A stretch of DNA of 64,000 bases from Candidatus Shapirobacteria bacterium (GTDB lineage: Bacteria; Patescibacteria; Microgenomatia; UBA12405), in the NCBI GenBank assembly GCA_028710865.1, contig JAQTUF010000001.1, forward strand, positions 38,409 through 102,408, in the 5' to 3' direction. Below the pieces are notes generated by a model. The model had not been told where the DNA came from and ran no database searches. It was given only the letters and a program-made list of their open reading frames with translations. This document shows, one piece after another, positions 6,832-14,793 of the stretch (its first letter is position 1; each line of letters opens with the position of its first letter). A program made the position numbers and the translations under genes.

Positions 6832-8034
6832 TTATTTTTTGTTTTTGCGCCAAATAAAGGTGTTATACATAAACCAGTTGTAAGGTAAAACTAAAAAGAC
6901 AATTATTACAGCTAGATAAAGAGTTTTGTGATTTGGTCCAAATATAATTTCAGCTAAGGTACCAAAAATAGTTTGAATAACTATGGCTCCGACGGAGCTA
7001 GCGTTAAACTGGAAGAATTTTTTGATGACATTGCTTTGACCAGATATTTTTTGACTCCTAAATGTCCAAATATTATTTAATATAAAATTAGTAATAATGG
7101 AAATTTCGGCAGAAAGTGTCCATGGCCAAGGTTTACCTAAAACACGAGAAAATAAATTTAAAAATAAAGCATTGACTAAAAAACCACTAAAACCAACAGT
7201 ACCAAACTTGAGGAATTTTTGAGTAAAATCATCATACCAACGAAGTAAAAAGGCAACTCTAAAAATATCTTTAGCTGTTTTAGCTTCAATTTTTGATTCA
7301 CCGGCATTACGAACATGGAATTGAAGAGGAACTTCTTTAAATTTAGCTCCCATTTTAAGGGTTTCAAAAAGAAGTTGAAGTTTGTAACCAAAACTTTTAG
7401 TAAGCAAACGATCTCCTTTCCAATCTAGATCCATCTTATCTATAAAACCTTTGACCCGAGTAACCTTTAATCCAGTGGTAGGATCAGTAACTTTAAAAAA
7501 GTTTTTAAAAGGAAAGAACATCATAAAACGAGCGGTTAGTCCACCAATTTCACTAAAGAAAACTCGTTTAAATCCCCAGCCCTTGGGATTAGAGCCACCC
7601 TTAATCTTACGAGAACCAATAACATAGTCATAACCATCCTCCATGGCTTTTAACATAACGGGAATAGTCTCTGGTGGATGTTGAAAATCGCCATCGAATT
7701 CAAAAATAAAGTCAGCTTTAAGTTCTTCTAAAGCATATTTAAAACCCTTAAGATAAGCAGCTCCAATACCGTCTTTACTGGTTTCGGTATAAAGATAAGT
7801 GTTAGAATATTTTTGAGCCTCTTTCTCAACAACTTTACCAGTACCATCGGGTGAGTTGCCATCAACTACTAAAATTTTCATTTGCCAATCTTCTATAAGT
7901 CCTTCTTTTTTGCCTTTGATGTCAATAAAAGTTTTGGTATTAAGGTACTCAATCATACGACCAATATTGTCGGCTTCATTGTAAGTAGGAATAACAATAA
8001 CAGCAACTGGTTTTGAATTATTTTTTGATGTCAT
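6832..8034 (-). CDS. Polyprenol-phosphate glycosyltransferase (GT2) fused to GtrA-like membrane domain
   Basis: Transfers a sugar from a nucleotide donor to a polyprenyl phosphate lipid, as in DPM1-type enzymes. The N-terminal GT2 domain has VIVIPTYNEADNI, VVDGNSPDGT and FEFDGDFQHPPE (donor/metal aspartates), then VIGSRK. After residue about 270 there are four predicted membrane helices of the GtrA type (FLKFGTVGFSGFLVNALF). The longer open frame would begin at 8103 and overlap the divergent gene. I choose the ATG at 8034 because a TATACT box lies 6 nt upstream. 400 residues. Confidence 0.88.
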   Translation of the reverse strand: MTSKNNSKPVAVIVIPTYNEADNIGRMIEYLNTKTFIDIKGKKEGLIEDWQMKILVVDGNSPDGTGKVVEKEAQKYSNTYLYTETSKDGIGAAYLKGFKYALEELKADFIFEFDGDFQHPPETIPVMLKAMEDGYDYVIGSRKIKGGSNPKGWGFKRVFFSEIGGLTARFMMFFPFKNFFKVTDPTTGLKVTRVKGFIDKMDLDWKGDRLLTKSFGYKLQLLFETLKMGAKFKEVPLQFHVRNAGESKIEAKTAKDIFRVAFLLRWYDDFTQKFLKFGTVGFSGFLVNALFLNLFSRVLGKPWPWTLSAEISIITNFILNNIWTFRSQKISGQSNVIKKFFQFNASSVGAIVIQTIFGTLAEIIFGPNHKTLYLAVIIVFLVLPYNWFMYNTFIWRKNKK

Positions 8035-8078
8035 ATTAAGAAGAGTATAGCGTAAAAGTGAAAATGATAAAATACGGA

Positions 8079-8399
8079 ATGAAAAAAGAAAATTTATCTT
8101 CACAAGATATAAATAAAAAAATATTTTCTAAAGGAGGGATAAACCAAACTCTCCATCACGCATCTCAAACATATGGACTTAATTTAAAAGCAGCTTTGGC
8201 AATGGCTGACTTGGTTAATTATTCTAAACAACTAACTACTCCTAATAGGGTTGGAATATCAATAGAAGAACATCGAATCGGTTTAGGATTAAACCCTAAA
8301 GAACTAGAAGAAATATTTAATATTAAATATTCTGAAGGAGAAGAAGATACTGTAGAAACAAGAATGGAGGATTTTTTAGCTAGAAGGATATTTATATGA
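8079..8399 (+). CDS. Hypothetical protein upstream of trmD
   Basis: A 106-residue soluble protein that I do not recognise, with alternating helices and an acidic C-terminus. GTG (8058) and ATG (8064) also lie in frame, but a TGATAAAAT box ends 6 nt before the ATG at 8079, so I take that leaderless start. Its stop overlaps trmD by 4 bp, so the two are translated together. A role near tRNA or ribosome maturation would be guilt by association only. Confidence 0.7.
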   Translation: MKKENLSSQDINKKIFSKGGINQTLHHASQTYGLNLKAALAMADLVNYSKQLTTPNRVGISIEEHRIGLGLNPKELEEIFNIKYSEGEEDTVETRMEDFLARRIFI

Positions 8400-9079
8400 A
8401 AATTGACGTAGTAACTTTATTCCCTAAAATGTTTGAGTCCCCTTTTGGGGAAAGTATTATAAAGAGGGCAATAAAAAATAAGATAATTGACCTTAAAATC
8501 CATAATTTAAGAGATTTTGCAATTGATAATTATGGTAGTGTTGATGATAAACCATTTGGAGGTGATGTGGGAATGTTGATTAGAGTTGAACCAGTTTTTA
8601 ATGTTTTAGAAAAAATTAAAAAAGAAAATATAAAATTAAAAAAACAAAAAATAGTTTTAATGTCGGCAAGAGGAAAAAAATTTGATCAAAAAAAGGCTGA
8701 AGAATTAGCAAAATTAGATGGTTTGATTTTAATAGCTGGACATTATGAGGGGATGGATCAAAGAATTTCTGATTATATGATTGATGAAGAAATTTCGATT
8801 GGTGATTATGTGCTAACTGGTGGAGAAATACCAGCCATGGTGGTGATAGATGCTGTATCAAGATTATTACCTGGAGTCTTAGGAAAAGATCAATCTAGTA
8901 AAAATGAGAGTTGGTCAGAAATAAAAATTGACGGTAAAAAAACAAGAACAATAGAATACCCTCAATATACTAGACCACAAGAATTTATGGGTTACAAAGT
9001 CCCAAAAGTTTTATTAAGTGGAGATCCAAAAAAAATAAAAGAGTGGCAATTAGAGCAGATTAGAAAAAAGAACCAGTAA
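8396..9079 (+). CDS. trmD: tRNA (guanine37-N1)-methyltransferase TrmD
   Basis: Methylates G37 next to the anticodon in tRNAs such as Pro(GGG), preventing frameshifts; the tRNA-Pro at 33178 has G37. The 227 residues show the whole signature: TLFPKMFESPFGESIIKRA, DDKPFGGDVGM, the trefoil-knot SAM site GHYEGMDQR, and GDYVLTGGEIPAMV followed by ISRLLPGVLG-like sequence. The ATG overlaps the upstream gene by 4 bp. The last 20 bp overlap the convergent membrane-protein gene. Confidence 0.97.
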   Translation: MKIDVVTLFPKMFESPFGESIIKRAIKNKIIDLKIHNLRDFAIDNYGSVDDKPFGGDVGMLIRVEPVFNVLEKIKKENIKLKKQKIVLMSARGKKFDQKKAEELAKLDGLILIAGHYEGMDQRISDYMIDEEISIGDYVLTGGEIPAMVVIDAVSRLLPGVLGKDQSSKNESWSEIKIDGKKTRTIEYPQYTRPQEFMGYKVPKVLLSGDPKKIKEWQLEQIRKKNQ

Positions 9080-9323
9080 GCAAAACAATTCCAAAAAGAA
9101 TAATAACTAAATACTCGACAATTATTGATAAATTTAAATCCCCTCTTTTGTAATGATGATAGAGACTCCAAAAAAAATAACCACCAGCCATGGCAATAGC
9201 AATAAATCTTTTGCCAGAACCAGAAATATTGGTAAATAAATAAAAAAATAAACCAATAATAAAAAACAGGGCTAAAAAAATATATTCTAATGGTTTCTTT
9301 TTGACTTCTGGAGGAATAATCAT
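9060..9323 (-). CDS. Small integral membrane protein
   Basis: An 87-residue protein with three predicted membrane helices (about residues 13-31, 38-54 and 66-85) and a short charged N-terminus, MIIPPEVKKKP. No family is recognised. It follows the CAP-domain gene with a 2-bp gap in the minus-strand surface-protein operon and overlaps the 3' end of trmD by 20 bp. It may assist the neighbouring membrane proteins, but the sequence gives no direct clue. Confidence 0.7.
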   Translation of the reverse strand: MIIPPEVKKKPLEYIFLALFFIIGLFFYLFTNISGSGKRFIAIAMAGGYFFWSLYHHYKRGDLNLSIIVEYLVIILFGIVLLTGSFF

Positions 9324-9325
9324 AT

Positions 9326-10249
9326 TTAAAATATAGCTCCTTGTTGGCTAGAAATTATTAACAGAAGAATCACTAATAAAAATCCAATATGACCCACAGT
9401 TGAACCAGTTAGTCGATGGGTGTTGTTTTTGAGGGTGATAAATCCATCAAAAAATAAAACTGAAATTATAAGAACAAAAAGAGCAATACTGATTATTTTA
9501 TTTAATAAAAGTGGGCTAATATATTTATTTTGTTGAGATAATACTTCTGGTGTTTGAGGTAATAAGACCGATTCAGGAATGATAGTAGATTCGACTTCTT
9601 CAATGATGGATTTGGTATTAACAAATTCATTATTTTGAGTTGGAGTAATAACCGATTTAGTGGTATTGGTTTTAGAAACTACAGTATCAACTGGAGTAGC
9701 AAAATGCTGAACTACTAAAGTGGTTTTAACTCCACCTAAAATACCATTAACAACTCCAATACCAATCTCTTGATATCTATCATTTATAATATTTGCTCGA
9801 TGAGTAGGAGAATTCATCCAAGCTTTCATAAGAGAATCAGTATCATAAAAATCACGAGCTAAATTTTCACCAGCAATGGAATATTTATACCCAACCTCTT
9901 TGAAAAAATCCCAAGGGACTTTACCTAAAGGAGAATTGTGGGCCCAATAATTGTTAGTAAACATATCTTGAGCTTTTTTAGTGGCTGATTCGGAAAGAAT
10001 AGAATTATATTTAAGTGGATTTAAACCATTTTTTTGTCTTTCAATATTAGTTTGATCTAAAACTTTTTGAATGGTAATTTCTGAAGAATAACCTAATATA
10101 CCTGGTTTTAAGAAGGTAACAAATTTAACTACTGATTGATTTAGAAGATAAAAAGCAATAAGAATTAAAAGGGTATTGGTCCGTAAAATGGCAGCCCGAT
10201 GATTATTTCTTTCTTGAGGTATAAAAAAATGAGACCAAAAATGTTTCAC
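9326..10249 (-). CDS. Membrane-anchored CAP (SCP/YkwD-like) domain protein
   Basis: Surface protein of 307 residues with a CAP domain. An N-terminal membrane helix (about residues 22-45) is followed by the CAP domain (about 65-190) with LDQTNIERQKNGLNPL, AQDMFTNNYWAHNSPLG, GENLARDF, and WMNSPTHRANIINDRYQEIGIG. The family Cys/His/Glu surface residues are largely present. A Ser/Thr-rich linker and two C-terminal membrane helices follow. Bacterial CAP proteins are secreted and of poorly known function. The GTG start overlaps the VanZ-like gene by 4 bp. Confidence 0.88.
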   Translation of the reverse strand: MKHFWSHFFIPQERNNHRAAILRTNTLLILIAFYLLNQSVVKFVTFLKPGILGYSSEITIQKVLDQTNIERQKNGLNPLKYNSILSESATKKAQDMFTNNYWAHNSPLGKVPWDFFKEVGYKYSIAGENLARDFYDTDSLMKAWMNSPTHRANIINDRYQEIGIGVVNGILGGVKTTLVVQHFATPVDTVVSKTNTTKSVITPTQNNEFVNTKSIIEEVESTIIPESVLLPQTPEVLSQQNKYISPLLLNKIISIALFVLIISVLFFDGFITLKNNTHRLTGSTVGHIGFLLVILLLIISSQQGAIF

Positions 10250-10614
10250 AATTTAAGTATAAGCTTTTTTTTAAAAAATTTAATTATTAAGAAACCAATT
10301 AAAATACCAATTAAATCAAAAAAAGTATCTCTAAATCGGCCGGTTCGGCCAATAATAAAAAATTGATGAAATTCATCACTGAAAGCATAAATATAGGCAA
10401 CTAGAAATGACCATTTATATTTTTTAAATCCTAAAAACAAAAAAATAGCTAAAATAGCATATTCAATTAGGTGAAAAGATTTTAAGATGAGGAAACGGGT
10501 CCAATAAGAATTACCACCAATACCAGTAGTTTGGCGAGAAGAAAAATAAAAGATAACACCCATCCAAATAATTGCTGGTAGAAAGATAGTTATTTTTTTA
10601 AATCTAAACTTCAC
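10246..10614 (-). CDS. VanZ-like family membrane protein
   Basis: A 122-residue protein with four predicted membrane helices. The VanZ-family signature is visible: an FSSRQ-like turn after helix 1, HLIEYAILAI, and SDEFHQFFIIGRTGRFRDTFFDLIGILIG. VanZ gives low-level teicoplanin resistance in enterococci, but most homologues, like this one, have no known function. It overlaps its neighbours by 4 bp on each side, so the three surface genes are tightly coupled. Confidence 0.85.
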   Translation of the reverse strand: MKFRFKKITIFLPAIIWMGVIFYFSSRQTTGIGGNSYWTRFLILKSFHLIEYAILAIFLFLGFKKYKWSFLVAYIYAFSDEFHQFFIIGRTGRFRDTFFDLIGILIGFLIIKFFKKKLILKL

Positions 10615-11345
10615 TTTTTAATTTTAGTAATAATTAGAGGACTAAGCAATAAGATTCCCCCACTAATTATTAAAATTAAAGGTAAAAAATTTTTTTTAGT
10701 AATATTTTCTATTGTGGTAGTTTCTCCCAAAATCATCGGTTCTAATGTTGGTGTATTTAATATTTCATCAATAGTTGGCGTTAATGCAGTACTGGGAGTA
10801 GAAATTGGAGTAATAGTAGGGATTGGAGTTGATGTTGGAATTTTAGTGGGGGTGGGAGTATTGGTAGGTGTAGGTATTGGTGTAGAGGTTGGAATTGGAG
10901 TTGGAGTAAAGGTCGGAATTGGTGTTGGAGGAGCAGCAACAACGTCAATAGAAATAGGTAAACTGGTGGCACCAATACTAGTATTAGTAGTTAGAGCAAT
11001 TTTGGCTTTTAAATTAAGGGTGCCAGTAGAAACATCAGACTTAATGTAAGCATATCCATTAAAAACATTGGGTCCAATTGGATTTAAAGTAACTTGGGGA
11101 AAATGAATCCAACTGCTGGTATAAGACAGACCAGGATCACTGGTAATAGAATAAACATCATTGTCTACACCACCAAAAAATTTATAACAATAAGTGGCGC
11201 TACTACTGGCCTCATTTATAGTAAAAGTAACTGGAAAAGTATTGCCCGCGGTAATTACTTCTGAAATAGAATTTAAGGTAATAGTTGGACTAGCTAAAAC
11301 TGGGCTGAAAGAAAACAAAAAAAATATTAGTAATAAAATTAACAC
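10611..11345 (-). CDS. Surface-anchored protein with Pro/Thr-rich spacer
   Basis: A 244-residue exported protein. It has a signal peptide (residues about 1-18, cleavage after LAS likely), one beta-rich domain (about 20-135), then a low-complexity spacer of PTPIPTP and PTSTPIP units (about 137-190). One C-terminal membrane helix (about 221-238) ends in TKIKK. The layout is that of a wall-spanning or pseudopilus-like anchor with the N-terminal domain displayed outside. The GTG start is 5 nt after a TGCTAAACT box. It is the first gene of the operon with VanZ and CAP. Confidence 0.75.
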   Translation of the reverse strand: MLILLLIFFLFSFSPVLASPTITLNSISEVITAGNTFPVTFTINEASSSATYCYKFFGGVDNDVYSITSDPGLSYTSSWIHFPQVTLNPIGPNVFNGYAYIKSDVSTGTLNLKAKIALTTNTSIGATSLPISIDVVAAPPTPIPTFTPTPIPTSTPIPTPTNTPTPTKIPTSTPIPTITPISTPSTALTPTIDEILNTPTLEPMILGETTTIENITKKNFLPLILIISGGILLLSPLIITKIKK

Positions 11346-11363
11346 AAATTAGTTTAGCAAAAT

Positions 11364-12794
11364 TTAAGATAATTTTGAGAGAGCAGTATCAATTTTTTTG
11401 ATAGTTTTTTTAAGACCTAGGGCTGGTAAACATTCGACTACTGGTGGAGTAAAAACAGAACCACAAATAGCAACCCTAAAAACCATAAAAAATTCACCGA
11501 CATTCCAATTATTATCTTTAATTAAATTCATTAATCTTACCGATAAATCAGAGAAGTTTGATGTAATAATTTCTTTTGATTTTGTAAGCATCTCAATAGC
11601 TAGCTTAGAGTCAGTCCCCTTTTTGAGAAGTAAATCTTTATCATACTCAACATCCTCAAAAAGAAATTTTGTTTGAGGGACAATATCTGATAATTTAACA
11701 ATTCTTTCTTTTAAAACTGGAATTAAAATTTTAATTTGATCATCCGAAGCAGCTGGTAAAAATTTTTTAAATAAAGAAAATAATTGGTTGTCTGGCTTTT
11801 GACGAAGATAATAACCATTAATGTAATCTAATTTTTTACGATCAAAAATAGGGGCTTTTTTGTGAAGATGGTCAATACTAAATTCCTTAACAAATTCATT
11901 AAGAGTAAAAAACTCACGATTATCGCCTGGGTTCCACCCTAAAAACATTAAAAAATTTAACATGGCTTCAGGTAAATAACCTTCGTCTAAAAACGATCGA
12001 GCTGAAGTGGCACCATGACGTTTACTTAATTTACCTTTACCATCTGGATTTAATAAAACCGTAAGATGAGCAAATGCAGGTGCTTCCCAATTAAAATATC
12101 TATAAAGTAAAAGATGCTTAGGGGTAGAAGTAAGCCATTCTTCACCACGAAAAACATGAGTAATTTTCATAAGATGATCATCAACTACAGCAGCGAAATG
12201 ATAAGTCGGAATTCCATTCGATTTGATTAAAACTTGATCATCAATTTCATTAGTGTTGAATTTTATTTTGCCACGAATTAGATCTTCAAAAATAATAGTT
12301 TCATTTTTGGGGACAACTAGACGAATAGTATATGGAACTTTATTGTCAAGATTTTTTTTAATTTCTTCTTTAGATAAATGGAGACAATGCTGATCATAAC
12401 GAGGAATCTGTTTAGTGGCTTTTTGAGTGGCTCGAAGATCATCAAGTCTTTCTTGAGTACAAAAACAATAATAAGCAAAACCTTTATCAACTAATTCTTG
12501 AATATGTTTTTGATAAATTCCGAGACGTTGGGTCTGAATATAAGGACTATAAGGACCACTAATATCAGGACCTTCGTCCCAAAATAAACCATAATCTTTG
12601 ATCACTTGAAGAGTGCGATCGGCTGATCCTGGAACAAATCTCTTTTGATCAGTGTCTTCAATTCTGATAATAAATTGTCCATTATATTTTTTGGCTAAAG
12701 CATAATCATAAAGACAGGTGCGAAGGTGGCCAATATGGTATTCTCCTGTTGGACTGGGAGCAATACGAGTACGAATATTTTTTGGATCGATCAT
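11364..12794 (-). CDS. gltX: Glutamyl-tRNA synthetase
   Basis: Class I aminoacyl-tRNA synthetase that charges tRNA-Glu. If it is non-discriminating, as in bacteria without GlnRS, it may also charge tRNA-Gln for later amidation. The 476 residues carry RIAPSPTGEYHIGHLRT (HIGH motif), the GEEWL region, the KLSKRHGA signature and the C-terminal anticodon-binding helices. The frame is open back to 12809, but TAAAAT at 12805-12800 sits 5 nt before the ATG at 12794, which I take as the start. Its promoter is interleaved with that of the divergent gene at 12828. Confidence 0.96.
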   Translation of the reverse strand: MIDPKNIRTRIAPSPTGEYHIGHLRTCLYDYALAKKYNGQFIIRIEDTDQKRFVPGSADRTLQVIKDYGLFWDEGPDISGPYSPYIQTQRLGIYQKHIQELVDKGFAYYCFCTQERLDDLRATQKATKQIPRYDQHCLHLSKEEIKKNLDNKVPYTIRLVVPKNETIIFEDLIRGKIKFNTNEIDDQVLIKSNGIPTYHFAAVVDDHLMKITHVFRGEEWLTSTPKHLLLYRYFNWEAPAFAHLTVLLNPDGKGKLSKRHGATSARSFLDEGYLPEAMLNFLMFLGWNPGDNREFFTLNEFVKEFSIDHLHKKAPIFDRKKLDYINGYYLRQKPDNQLFSLFKKFLPAASDDQIKILIPVLKERIVKLSDIVPQTKFLFEDVEYDKDLLLKKGTDSKLAIEMLTKSKEIITSNFSDLSVRLMNLIKDNNWNVGEFFMVFRVAICGSVFTPPVVECLPALGLKKTIKKIDTALSKLS

Positions 12795-12799
12795 GGCTA

Positions 12800-12821
12800 A
12801 TTTTACCATTTAGTGTAAAAT
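12800..12821. promoter_or_regulatory. Compact divergent promoter pair gltX / 12828 gene
   Basis: The minus-strand TAAAAT (12805-12800) is 5 nt from the gltX ATG. The plus-strand TAAAAT (12816-12821) is 6 nt from the ATG at 12828. The two start codons are only 33 bp apart, so each promoter's -35 region lies over the other gene's start. Both mRNAs would be leaderless. Confidence 0.5.
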
Positions 12822-12827
12822 ATTTTT

Positions 12828-13862
12828 ATGTCCCTGACTTATACTGCCAATCTCAGTCGAAAAATTATTAAATATGGAGGATTGGGAATAATTTTATTTG
12901 TAATTTTATGGACGTCAATAACTTTAGGTTATAAAGTTTATAGAGCAGCTAATCCAATTTATGTGGCACCAACGAAAAAATATGGTATTTTACCTAAAAT
13001 TGTTTTTCCAGATAAAGAAAAGATTAATAAGAATTTCACCTTTGAATTTGCTAATGATATAGTTCCTAATTTTTCAGATCAAGCGAGAGTTTATGTTATA
13101 TATCGACCTAATAGTAGTTTTTTGGCTTTAGAAAAAGATAAGGAAACTGCTAAAAAATTTGGGTTTGAAACGAATCCAATAGAAATAAAAACTGGAATTT
13201 ATGAATTTAAAAATGAAGAATTAAACAAAACTTTGACTATAAATGTTTTAGATGGGAGTTTTGAACTAACCTATCCATACACAAAAGATCAATTACTTTT
13301 AAATCCAACTAAAATGCCAACGAAAACTGAGGCAATTGAAGTGGCATCTTCTTTTTTGGAAAAAGGGGATAAATTAACCACTGATCTGAAAAATGGTAAA
13401 AAAGAGGTAAGTTATTGGAAGATAGAAAGTGAAATATTAACAGCAGCTAACTCACAAGCTGAAGCTAATATAGCTAGAGTTGATTTTTATCGAGCGGCCT
13501 TAAATGATTTGAGTGTGGTTTCAAAAGATGTTGGTCAAGCTTCGGTATCAGTATTGGTTTCCGGATCAGATGTGGTGGATAAAAAAATATTGGAGGTAAA
13601 ATTTAAAGATTTGGACATTGATAATGAATCTTTTTCAACTTATCCAATAAAAACCGCCAATGAGGCAATAAATGATTTAAATACAGGAAATTATTGGCCA
13701 ACATCAGATGTAGCAGCTAATAATGTAACTATAAGAAAAGTTTATCTAGCTTATTTTGAACCAATTACTTTAACAAATTTTTTACAACCAATTTTTGTAT
13801 TTGAGGGAGATAATAATTTTATGGCTTATATCCCAGCAGTAAGTAGTAGTTTGACAAAATAA
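12828..13862 (+). CDS. Conserved-looking membrane-anchored protein of unknown function
   Basis: A 344-residue protein with a short cytoplasmic N-terminus, one membrane helix (about residues 18-36) and a large extracytoplasmic part with alternating strands and helices. The C-terminal stretch, AYFEPITLTNFLQPIFVFEG and on to AYIPAV, resembles YycH/YycI- or PepSY-like envelope proteins, but too weakly for a name. It is monocistronic: leaderless start 6 nt after TAAAAT, and its stop nearly abuts the convergent carboxypeptidase gene. Confidence 0.75.
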   Translation: MSLTYTANLSRKIIKYGGLGIILFVILWTSITLGYKVYRAANPIYVAPTKKYGILPKIVFPDKEKINKNFTFEFANDIVPNFSDQARVYVIYRPNSSFLALEKDKETAKKFGFETNPIEIKTGIYEFKNEELNKTLTINVLDGSFELTYPYTKDQLLLNPTKMPTKTEAIEVASSFLEKGDKLTTDLKNGKKEVSYWKIESEILTAANSQAEANIARVDFYRAALNDLSVVSKDVGQASVSVLVSGSDVVDKKILEVKFKDLDIDNESFSTYPIKTANEAINDLNTGNYWPTSDVAANNVTIRKVYLAYFEPITLTNFLQPIFVFEGDNNFMAYIPAVSSSLTK

Positions 13863-13863
13863 A

Positions 13864-14793
13864 TTAGTTTTGCCAGTAAATATTTTCTCTTGCCCATTGG
13901 ATAATAGTTTTGGTATCTTGAAAACGGTCATCACTTTGAGCCACCACACTGATTAAATAATGCCCATCTAAATTTACTAAACCAATAAAACAACCTTTTG
14001 CCTCTGGTGTCCAACCAGTTTTAAGTCCTTCAATTTCAGGAACAATTTCTAAAAGTTCATTAGTAGAAACTAAATCATGGACAATAGTATTGTCAACACT
14101 AGAAACAGTTAATTGTTTATTTTTGACAGTATTTTTGACAATCGGATTTTTGATAGAAATACGACCAAGTTGAGATAAGTCATAAACAGTAGAATAATGA
14201 TTTTCATTTTGGAGACCGTCAAAATTGACAAAATTAGTGTTTTTAAGACCATATTTTTTAACTAAAAGATTCATTTGATCAATAAATCCAGTTACTCCAA
14301 ATTGTTGATGTTTGGCTAGGGTAAAAGCAGCATCATTGGCTGAATAAACTAAAAGAGCAGAAACTAAGGATTTAACGGTAATTTTTTCACCTAACTTTAA
14401 TTCCATAACTTTACCTTCAGTATATTCTTGATCAACTGTAATAACTTCATCAAGCGGATAAATATTTAGAGCAGTAAGAGCAGTGGCCAATTTGGTGGTA
14501 GAAGCTGGATAAATTTTGGTGTTAGGATTTTGAGAAACTAAAATTTTATTAGTATCAACGTCGATTAAAATATAGTTTGAAGCATTTATAACCGGTTTAT
14601 TGGCTAATTTAACAATAGGTGTTTGAGAAAATTCAAATTGGGAAATTTTGCTATCAGAAATTGATTTAACTGTTGATGGATATAATCCCCAAAAAGAAAA
14701 AGTTGGCAACCAAAATAGGTTTAGAATTATGATTAAAAAAATAATCAAAAAATCAAGCCAATTATTTTTTAGAAGATTTAGAAACTTTAACAT
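13864..14793 (-). CDS. D-alanyl-D-alanine carboxypeptidase (peptidase S11)
   Basis: Penicillin-binding enzyme that trims the last D-Ala from peptidoglycan stem peptides outside the membrane. One membrane helix (about residues 13-33) precedes the catalytic domain. The three active-site motifs are present: SxxK in PASTTKLATAL, SxN in YSANDAAF and KTG in LKTGWTPEAKG. It lacks the usual C-terminal PBP5 domain 2, so it is a short form. The start at 14793 overlaps aspS by 32 bp. A longer frame (to 14886) would overlap further and lacks a signal-like start. Confidence 0.9.
   Translation of the reverse strand: MLKFLNLLKNNWLDFLIIFLIIILNLFWLPTFSFWGLYPSTVKSISDSKISQFEFSQTPIVKLANKPVINASNYILIDVDTNKILVSQNPNTKIYPASTTKLATALTALNIYPLDEVITVDQEYTEGKVMELKLGEKITVKSLVSALLVYSANDAAFTLAKHQQFGVTGFIDQMNLLVKKYGLKNTNFVNFDGLQNENHYSTVYDLSQLGRISIKNPIVKNTVKNKQLTVSSVDNTIVHDLVSTNELLEIVPEIEGLKTGWTPEAKGCFIGLVNLDGHYLISVVAQSDDRFQDTKTIIQWARENIYWQN

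Noticed and set aside
8433..8453. CCCCTTTTGGGG palindrome in trmD as a repeat copy
   Set aside because: The bases encode the conserved TrmD residues SPFGES, so it is not an insertion.
10800..10930. Possible tandem repeats or CRISPR-like units
   Set aside because: This is low-complexity coding sequence for Pro/Thr repeats, without spacers; the long plus-strand frame across it is a shadow.
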